DNA of 34,197 nucleotides, from contig CAMFIY010000002.1 of the NCBI GenBank assembly GCA_945952575.1, positions 1-34,197 of the forward strand, given 5' to 3'. Position numbers and translations under genes: made by a program. The DNA comes from an uncultured Leucobacter sp. (GTDB taxonomy: Bacteria > Actinomycetota > Actinomycetes > Actinomycetales > Microbacteriaceae). The notes beneath the pieces are model-generated. The model ran no database searches. It was given only the letters and a program-made list of their open reading frames with translations, and was not told the DNA's origin. Shown piece by piece: positions 27,736 to 34,197 of the stretch; the stretch's first letter is position 1; every line of letters begins with the position of its first letter.

Positions 27736-29121
27736 TCAGCGCTTCAGGTGATCCAGCAGCACCGCGGCGTCGCCGATGTAGGTCGCGGGGGTCAGCGCGA
27801 GCAGGCGCTGCTTCGCCTCATCGCCGATCTCGAGCCCCTGAACGAACTCGACGAGCTCGGCGTGGCCGATCCGGCGGCCGCGGGTCAGCTCCTTGAGCGC
27901 CGCGTAGGGGTCGCTGATGCTCGAGCGGCCGGCGGTCACCTCGGCGCGGATCACGGTCTGGATCGCCTCGCCGAGCACCTCCCAGTTCGCGTCGAGATCC
28001 GCTGCGAGCACCTCGGGCGCCGCGTCGATCTGACCGAGTCCGCGCAGGATGTTGTCGAGCGCGAGCACCGAATGCCCCAGGCCGACCCCGATGTTGCGCT
28101 GCGCCGACGAGTCGGTGAGATCTCGCTGCCAGCGGCTCGTGACGAGGGTCGCGGCGAGCGAGTCGAGGATGGCGTTCGAGAGCTCGAGGTTCGCCTCGGC
28201 GTTCTCGAAGCGGATCGGGTTCACCTTGTGCGGCATGGTCGATGAACCGGTGGCGCCGGCGACCGGGATCTGGCGGAAGTAGCCGATCGAGATGTAGCTC
28301 CAGGCGTCGGTGGCGAGGTTGTGCAGGATCCGGTTGACGTGCGCGACGCGGGTGTAGAGCTCGGCCTGCCAGTCGTGCGATTCGATCTGCGTGGTCAGCG
28401 GGTTCCAGTCGAGCCCGAGGCCCTCGACGAATTCGCGCGAGGCCTGCTGCCAGTCGACGGTCGGGTCCGCGGCGAGATGCGCGGCGAAGGTGCCCGTGGC
28501 GCCCGAGAACTTGCCGAGGTACTCGGCCGCGCCGATCTGGGCGACCTGGCGGCTGAGGCGGTAGACGAAGACGGCGAGCTCCTTGCCCAGCGTGGTGGGC
28601 GTCGCCGGCTGCCCGTGGGTGCGGCTCATCATCGGCAGCTCGCGGTACTGCTCGGCCTGGCGCGCCAGCTCTACGATCACGGCCTCGAGCTTCGGCAGCC
28701 AGACCTCGTCGATCGACTGCTTCACGGTGAGCGCGTAGGAGAGGTTGTTGATGTCCTCGCTCGTGCAGCAGACGTGGGTCAGCTCGGCGATCCGGTCGAG
28801 ACCCTGTCGTGAGAGCTGCTCGCGGACCAGGTACTCGACGGCTTTCACATCGTGCTGCGTGGTGGCCTCGATCTCGGCGAGACGGTCGATCTCGGCCTGG
28901 CCGAACCCCGCGGCCCACTCGCGGAGCCCGGCGAGCTGCGCCTCGCTGAGCGGGGAGGATCCCAGCAGGGAGTGCGCGGTCAGGTAGGCGAGCCACTCGA
29001 CCTCGACATGCACGCGCGCCCGATTCAGGCCCGCCTCGGAGAGGAAGTCGCCGAGGCCCGCGACTGCGGCGCGGTAGCGGCCGTCGAGCGGGCTGATGGG
29101 CTGCGGGGGCAGTGACGTCAT
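27736..29121 (-). CDS. purB: Adenylosuccinate lyase
   Basis: ISPLDGRYRAAVAGLGDFLSE, TTQHDVKAVEYLVRE, signature GATGSSTMPHKVNPIRFENAEANL. Confidence 0.95.
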   Translation of the reverse strand: MTSLPPQPISPLDGRYRAAVAGLGDFLSEAGLNRARVHVEVEWLAYLTAHSLLGSSPLSEAQLAGLREWAAGFGQAEIDRLAEIEATTQHDVKAVEYLVREQLSRQGLDRIAELTHVCCTSEDINNLSYALTVKQSIDEVWLPKLEAVIVELARQAEQYRELPMMSRTHGQPATPTTLGKELAVFVYRLSRQVAQIGAAEYLGKFSGATGTFAAHLAADPTVDWQQASREFVEGLGLDWNPLTTQIESHDWQAELYTRVAHVNRILHNLATDAWSYISIGYFRQIPVAGATGSSTMPHKVNPIRFENAEANLELSNAILDSLAATLVTSRWQRDLTDSSAQRNIGVGLGHSVLALDNILRGLGQIDAAPEVLAADLDANWEVLGEAIQTVIRAEVTAGRSSISDPYAALKELTRGRRIGHAELVEFVQGLEIGDEAKQRLLALTPATYIGDAAVLLDHLKR

Positions 29122-29180
29122 GTGGGGTCTCCGTGCGGTCGAGGGCGGATCGCGGTCCGTCCCCCATTCTCCCATGCACG

Positions 29181-29300
29181 GAATGCTCAGGAGACGGCGC
29201 AGCGCGCCGGCTCGCATTCCGTGGTGACGCCATCGCGTCAGAATGCTCAGGAGACGGCGCAGCGCGCCGGCTCGCATTCCGTGGTGACGCCATCGCGTCA
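29181..29300. repeat. Exact 60-bp tandem duplication (29181-29240 and 29241-29300) carrying nested inverted repeats
   Basis: Both units read GAATGCTCAGGAGACGGCGCAGCGCGCCGGCTCGCATTCCGTGGTGACGCCATCGCGTCA with no mismatch. Confidence 0.98.
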
Positions 29301-29774
29301 GGTGCGCGTCAATCGCGTCAGCAGCGCCGCACAGGATCGCTCGATCTGCACGAGTACCTCGTCGTAGGCGCGCTGATCCGAGTAGTAGGGGTCGAAGACG
29401 TCGGGATCAGCGGGTCGCTCGGGATCGAACCCGCTGAGCAGCGCGACCCGTTCGGGATCCGCGCCGAGCGCGAGGATGGCCCGCTCGTGCTCCCGTGCCA
29501 GGGCGACGAGCAGTTCGTTCTCGGCGATGTCCGCCGGTCCCAGCCGAGCCGCCCGATGCGCGCTGCCGTCGTAGCCGTTCGATGCGAGCGCCCGTAGGGC
29601 GCGAGGGTCCGCGCCCTCGCCGACGTGGTAGCCCTCGGTGCCGCGCGAGGTCACGGCGAAGCGCTCGCCGATCCCCGCCCGCTCGGCCAGCTCGCGGAAG
29701 ACGACCTCGGCGGTCGGGGAGCGGCAGATGTTGCCGGTGCACACGAAGCTGATCCCGAACGGCGCATCACTCAT
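29298..29774 (-). CDS. Low molecular weight protein-tyrosine-phosphatase
   Basis: P-loop ISFVCTGNICRSPTAEVVFREL; DPYYSD acid motif. Confidence 0.94.
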   Translation of the reverse strand: MSDAPFGISFVCTGNICRSPTAEVVFRELAERAGIGERFAVTSRGTEGYHVGEGADPRALRALASNGYDGSAHRAARLGPADIAENELLVALAREHERAILALGADPERVALLSGFDPERPADPDVFDPYYSDQRAYDEVLVQIERSCAALLTRLTRT

Positions 29775-29878
29775 GCCACCAGTCTGCCCGAGACCTTCGA
29801 CAGACGCACCGCGATCCGAGACGGGCCGGTTCTCGACCCGATCCGCACGGCGGCCGGCGGTGCCCTACGCTCGGGAGC

Positions 29879-30925
29879 ATGCAAGCACTGAGCGAGGCGC
29901 AGTTCCGGGCGGCGACCGACGGGGGAGTGCCGGATCCCGAACAGGTCGATGCGGAGCTGTGGTCGCTCGCGGTGCCGATGCCCGGCGGCCACCTCGCCTA
30001 CACCCTGAGCGTCGTCCACGTCGGTGCCGACGGGCACGGCGCCGGGGGTGCGGTCACCGTGGTCGATCCCGGCTGGGAGACCGCAGAGGGGCGCGCGGCC
30101 CTGAGCTCGCTGCTCGCCTCGCTCGGGCGCGGAATCGAGGACATCGCCTGGATCGTCGCGACGCACGCGCATCCGGACCACCTCGGCGCCGCGGCCGCAC
30201 TGGGCCGTGCGAGCGGCGCCCGGCTCCTGCTGCACGAACGCGAGCAGGCCGGTATCGACCGCGAACGCGCGCTGCTGGCGGCGGGCGGGTCCGTCTACGA
30301 TCCTTCGGGCTGGGGGATCCCGGACGCGGAGGCGGAGAGGATCACCGCGCAGGCGGCCGGCTCGCGCGGCCGGCCGGGGCCCGAGGACCGCGCGGATCAC
30401 CTCCTGCGCGACGGCGAGCGGCTCCCGATCCCGGGCGTCGACTGGGAGGTGCTCTGGACTCCGGGCCACACCGCCGGCCACATCTGCCTCGTCGATCGCG
30501 CGCGGCGGATCATCCTGACCGGCGACCACGTCCTGCCCCACGTGTTCCCCGGCGTCGGGCTCGGCCCGGGCGGCCCGGGCGAGCGCCCGGTCGCCGACTA
30601 CCTCGACTCGCTCGATCGGCTCGCGTCCTTCGACGGCTTCGCGGTGCTGCCGGGCCACGGCTACCGGTTCAGCGGTCTCGGCGAGCGTCGGGCCGAGATG
30701 ACCGCGCACATCCTCACCCGTGCCGGCGAGGTGGCCGAGGTGATCGCGCGGGATCCCGAGGCGACCGTGTGGGAGGTCGCGTCGCGACTCAGCTGGAGCG
30801 CCGGCTGGGAGGGTCTGAAGCAGAGCCCGATGCTCGCGTCGGCGCTCCTGCAGACCGGGATGCACCTCGACTTCGTCCGCTCCGGAGGCGCGGGCCCCGG
30901 AGATCTCGCCGCGCGCGAGCGCTGA
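29879..30925 (+). CDS. MBL-fold metallo-hydrolase
   Basis: ATHAHPDHLGAAAALGR (HxHxDH), TPGHTAGHICL, GDHVLPHV. Confidence 0.92.
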   Translation: MQALSEAQFRAATDGGVPDPEQVDAELWSLAVPMPGGHLAYTLSVVHVGADGHGAGGAVTVVDPGWETAEGRAALSSLLASLGRGIEDIAWIVATHAHPDHLGAAAALGRASGARLLLHEREQAGIDRERALLAAGGSVYDPSGWGIPDAEAERITAQAAGSRGRPGPEDRADHLLRDGERLPIPGVDWEVLWTPGHTAGHICLVDRARRIILTGDHVLPHVFPGVGLGPGGPGERPVADYLDSLDRLASFDGFAVLPGHGYRFSGLGERRAEMTAHILTRAGEVAEVIARDPEATVWEVASRLSWSAGWEGLKQSPMLASALLQTGMHLDFVRSGGAGPGDLAARER

Positions 30926-30952
30926 GCCGCCGGGCTCGGGTCGAATCGGGCT

Positions 30953-31363
30953 CTAGGCCTCGCGCTTCGGCTTGCCCGTGCCGAGGAGGGCGTTCATGAT
31001 GCCGGAGAGGATCGACAGCACGAGCGCACCGAGGACGCCCCACCAGAAGCCGTCGACGCGCAGCCCGAAGCCCGCGAGATCCGAGAGCCAGGCGACGACC
31101 CAGATCAGGAACCCGTTGACGATCAGGCCGAAGAGCCCCAGCGTCAGGATGTAGAGGGGGATCGAGACGAAGCGGACGATGCGGCCGAGCGTGCCGTTCA
31201 CCAGGCCGAAGACGAGGGCCACCAGGAGGTAGGTCGCGATCCGGCCCCAGTTGTCCTCGGCGAGCGGATGGATCCAGAAGCCGTGCGGCCCGCTGCCGCC
31301 GACGATGAGCGTGGTGAGCCACAGGGCGAAGGCGCTGACCAGAACTCGCACGAAGGATCGCAT
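30953..31363 (-). CDS. Phage holin family (Phage_holin_4_2-like) membrane protein
   Basis: LLVALVFGLVNGTLGRIVRFVSIPLYILTLGLFGLIVNGFLIWVVAWL. Confidence 0.85.
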   Translation of the reverse strand: MRSFVRVLVSAFALWLTTLIVGGSGPHGFWIHPLAEDNWGRIATYLLVALVFGLVNGTLGRIVRFVSIPLYILTLGLFGLIVNGFLIWVVAWLSDLAGFGLRVDGFWWGVLGALVLSILSGIMNALLGTGKPKREA

Positions 31364-31514
31364 GGCGCCAGTCTGCCAGCCGAGGCTGAGGTTCGGGTCG
31401 GAATCTCGGGGGAGTGCGGCTCCGCGCAGGCGCGGGCGCGGGCGAGGATGCTCGGACCGCGTGCCGGCTGCGCATGTGCGAGGTGCAGAATGGGAGGAGC
31501 GGAAGGAGCGGGGC

Positions 31515-31946
31515 ATGGCGACCGGATCGATCGACCTCGTGTTCGACGGGCAGTGCGGCTTCTGCACGCGCGCCGCGGGCTGGATCAGACGTCTCGACCG
31601 GCACGGCCGGGTGAGGATCCACCCTTCGCAGGGCGCCGGCGTGCTGGACCGCTTCGGCTTGAGCGAGCCGGCGGCGCACTCGGCGGCCTGGGCGTTCGGC
31701 TCGGACGGCTCCGGTCGCCGCATCGCCCATGAGGGTGCGGCGGCAGTCGCCAGTTCGTTCGACTCGGCGCTCGGCGTGCGGCTCTTCCTGCCGTTCTACC
31801 GGGTTCCCGGCGTCCGCTGGCTGCAGGATCGCGCGTATCGCTGGGTGGCTGAGCACCGCTACCTGCTGCGCGGCGTCACCCCGTGGTGCCAGGCGCACCC
31901 CGAGGACTGCCCGGGCGCGGCCGGCCCGGCGAGCTGCTCGCTCTGA
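31515..31946 (+). CDS. DCC1-like (DUF393) thiol-disulfide oxidoreductase family protein
   Basis: DLVFDGQCGFCTRAAGWIRRLDRHGRVRIHPSQ. Confidence 0.88.
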   Translation: MATGSIDLVFDGQCGFCTRAAGWIRRLDRHGRVRIHPSQGAGVLDRFGLSEPAAHSAAWAFGSDGSGRRIAHEGAAAVASSFDSALGVRLFLPFYRVPGVRWLQDRAYRWVAEHRYLLRGVTPWCQAHPEDCPGAAGPASCSL

Positions 31947-31976
31947 ACGGGCAGCCGGCCCCGTTCGACGGCTCGC

Positions 31977-32672
31977 TCAGAACAGCAGCGAGCCGACCAG
32001 GTAGCTGACCGCCATCGTGCCGATCCCGACCGCCAGCGTGCGCCCGATCGTGCGCCCCACCGACATGCGGCCGGTGCGGGCGCCGAGCCATGAGGTGAGC
32101 AGCAGCGAGACGATCACCGCGCCAAGGATCGCCCACGGTTCGATCTGGACCGGGAGGAGCAGAGTGATGCACAGCGGGATCAGCGAGCCGAGCAGGAAGG
32201 CGAGGCCCGAGGTGACCCCGGCCCACGCCGGCTGCCATCCGGCGGTCGGCTCGTCGATGTCGTGCTCGTATTCGAGCTGGGCCGCGAGTGCGTCGCGCGC
32301 GCTGAGCTGCTCGGCGACCCGGCGGGCGGTCCGCGGCGAGAGGCCCTTGCTCTCCCAGTAGTCGGCCAGCTCGGAGACCTCGGTGTCCGGGTTCGCCGCG
32401 AGCTGCGCCTCCTCCTCCGCGATGATGACGCGCTGGGCGTCGAGCTCGCCCGCCTCCTCGGCCCACTTCGCCCCGCCGAGGCCGAGCGAGCCCGCGACGA
32501 TCATGGCGCTCGCCGCAGTGAGCAGCGTGTGGTCGCTTGCGCCCGCGCCCGCGAAGCCCTCGAGCAGACCCGCGGTCGCGATGACGCCGTCGTTGGCGTC
32601 CACCACCCACTGCCGCGGTGCGAGATAGCTGCGCAGCTGCGACAGGAACCCGCTCTGATCCGCCTCAGGCAT
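31977..32672 (-). CDS. VIT1/CCC1 family transporter
   Basis: VVDANDGVIATAGLLEGFAGAG ... AEEEAQLAANPDTEVSELADYWESKGLS and C-terminal TMs. Confidence 0.9.
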   Translation of the reverse strand: MPEADQSGFLSQLRSYLAPRQWVVDANDGVIATAGLLEGFAGAGASDHTLLTAASAMIVAGSLGLGGAKWAEEAGELDAQRVIIAEEEAQLAANPDTEVSELADYWESKGLSPRTARRVAEQLSARDALAAQLEYEHDIDEPTAGWQPAWAGVTSGLAFLLGSLIPLCITLLLPVQIEPWAILGAVIVSLLLTSWLGARTGRMSVGRTIGRTLAVGIGTMAVSYLVGSLLF

Positions 32673-32780
32673 CGCCGCCTCCCCGCGTTCCCGGCGCCCC
32701 GATGCGCTCGTCGAGTCAAGTGTACGAGCGGGCCGCGGCGCGGCAGGCCGGCGCCGACGCGTCGGATCCGGCGGAGCCCG

Positions 32781-34037
32781 TCAGCTCCCCACGACCATGA
32801 TCTCGTGCGGCAGCTTCGACAGCATCGATGTGGCGTGCTCCTCGATCACGAAGGAGTCGAGCAGGCCGATCCCGCACATGCTCTCGAAGTTCGCGACGGT
32901 GCCCGCTTCGAACACCCGGTCGTCGTCCTCGCCGCCGACAACGGTGAACTTCCACTCGCCGACCCAGTCGGGCGGGAAGGCGATGCCCATCTCGTAGCCG
33001 CCGATCCAGACGCTCGAGTTCAGTTCGAAGACGCCCGCGTCAGCGTAGTACGCGTAGAGCTCGCGATTCACGTCGCCGATGCGCACGCCGGGCCGGGCGC
33101 GCTCGGTGAGGATCTCGAAGCCGCCCGAGAGGATCTTGATCAGCTCGGTGGCGCCCTTCGGGGGCTGCCTGAAGGCGTAGAGCTGGGAACGGTTCGCGTG
33201 GTACCGCTTGTAGACCCCGCAGGGATCCACGTCGAGGAAGTCGTCCTCGGTGATGACTCGGCGGCCCGAGATCTCGTGGTAGACCCCGAGCGCGGCCAGA
33301 CCGACGAAAGCGACCTGATGCAGGCCTGCCGGCTCCCCGCCCGCAGCCGAGAGCCCCTTGATCAGTTCGCCGTGCGCGTCGAGCTCGGTCATCCCGGGGC
33401 GGAGGACCTCGGCGAGGTGGAGCAGCCCGGCGTCGCAGATCGCGGCGGCCTCCTTGACGGCTTCGAGCTCGGCGGCCGACTTGACGGCACGCACGCGGCG
33501 GGCGGTCAACGTGGCGTCGACGACCCGGGCGCCCGCGTCGAGCAGCGCGCCCTCGATCATTTTCGAGACCGCGGGGTTCGGGATCGCCGAGTACATCTCG
33601 AGGCCGACGTCTGATCCGGCAACCCAGCCTTCACTGCGGATCTCGTTGATGATGAAGCGCAGCATGCCGTCGCGCTCGTAGCGGGGGAGCAGGCGGACGT
33701 CCGTGGCCGCCGACGTGCGGCGGATCATCTCCGTGTGCTCGACGCCCTCGAAGAGGATGAATCCGGCGTCCGCCCGCACGACGGTGCAGGTGAGCGGCCG
33801 CCAGTCGCGCGGGCCGTTCGCCTTGTACCACCGCAGGGCGAGGCCGTGCAGCCAGTTCTGCGCTTCGGGGGAGGAGAGGATCAGCGTATCCACTCCGTCC
33901 TCGACCATCGCGCGCTGCAGCTTGGCGAGCCGTGCGGCGTACTCATCTTCGGAGAAGGCGATGTGGGGCTCGGTGCCCGTGATGCGCTCCTGCTGGTCGG
34001 CGAGAAAGGATGTGATCGTTGAGTCGAGCATGCTCAC
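32781..34037 (-). CDS. M24-fold protein (creatinase / ectoine hydrolase-like subfamily)
   Basis: Pita-bread fold motifs: EYAARLAKLQRAMVEDGVDTLIL, LEAVKEAAAICDAGL, GYEMGIAFPPDWVGEW, TVANFESM. Confidence 0.82.
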   Translation of the reverse strand: MSMLDSTITSFLADQQERITGTEPHIAFSEDEYAARLAKLQRAMVEDGVDTLILSSPEAQNWLHGLALRWYKANGPRDWRPLTCTVVRADAGFILFEGVEHTEMIRRTSAATDVRLLPRYERDGMLRFIINEIRSEGWVAGSDVGLEMYSAIPNPAVSKMIEGALLDAGARVVDATLTARRVRAVKSAAELEAVKEAAAICDAGLLHLAEVLRPGMTELDAHGELIKGLSAAGGEPAGLHQVAFVGLAALGVYHEISGRRVITEDDFLDVDPCGVYKRYHANRSQLYAFRQPPKGATELIKILSGGFEILTERARPGVRIGDVNRELYAYYADAGVFELNSSVWIGGYEMGIAFPPDWVGEWKFTVVGGEDDDRVFEAGTVANFESMCGIGLLDSFVIEEHATSMLSKLPHEIMVVGS

Positions 34038-34105
34038 CTCTGCGTGTCTCTGGAATGTGCGGGACGGTGGTCGCCGCAGCAGAGCGTCGACGATCCGGTG
34101 TCAGC

Positions 34106-34125
34106 GATAATAACATATTATTGTC
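34106..34125. promoter_or_regulatory. AT-rich imperfect palindrome GATAATAACATATTATTGTC upstream of the M24 gene
   Basis: 8 of 10 positions symmetric; strongly AT-rich in a high-GC background. Confidence 0.5.
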
Positions 34126-34197
34126 TTGATCCGAAGCGAGATCTCGCGCCGACGGAACGCCGGAGCGCTCCGGCTCAGTATCCCGTCTCGACCTGCG

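Noticed and set aside
27818-29293. 491-aa minus-strand ORF overlapping purB, and ORFs with repeated GDGAARRLAFRGDAIAS peptides
   Set aside because: Alternate-frame artefacts; the peptide repeat simply reflects the 60-bp DNA duplication.
29181-29300. CRISPR array
   Set aside because: Two directly abutting identical units with no spacers.
30953-31363. Prophage remnant suggested by the holin-family gene
   Set aside because: This holin-like family is widespread as a chromosomal membrane protein; no other phage genes are nearby.

Overview
The window is a high-GC actinobacterial chromosome segment spanning the replication origin. The gene content suggests Microbacteriaceae, but this is inference. 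Left arm (minus strand): dnaA, dnaN, recF and a DciA/DUF721 gene. Right arm (plus strand): rpmH, rnpA, yidD, yidC, jag, rsmG, parA, parB. These are followed by trxA/trxB, a DUF6049-like gene, a CCA-adding enzyme, a PIG-L deacetylase, the rpsF-ssb-rpsR-rplI operon, dnaB, and an accessory part (TetR/DUF4386, glutaryl-CoA dehydrogenase-like, LssY_C-like, purB, LMW-PTP, MBL-fold, holin-like, DCC, VIT and M24 genes). I found no mobile element, CRISPR array, rRNA or tRNA that I can support. No undescribed defence or biosynthetic system is apparent. The most interesting signals are small: (i) the first 46 nt are an Illumina Nextera i5 adapter with index, so they are artefact; (ii) two parS sites lie inside recF exactly 45 bp apart, each encoding VSRET; (iii) a third parS occupies the rsmG ribosome-binding region; (iv) a candidate origin-unwinding element (DnaA boxes plus DnaA-trio) lies between dnaA and dnaN; (v) a DnaA-box cluster lies upstream of dnaB; (vi) an exact 60-bp tandem duplication of a structured intergenic element lies between the LMW-PTP gene and purB; (vii) twin dyad operators lie between tetR and the DUF4386 gene; (viii) the rpsF leader may sequester its own Shine-Dalgarno; (ix) murJ is absent from its usual syntenic slot.
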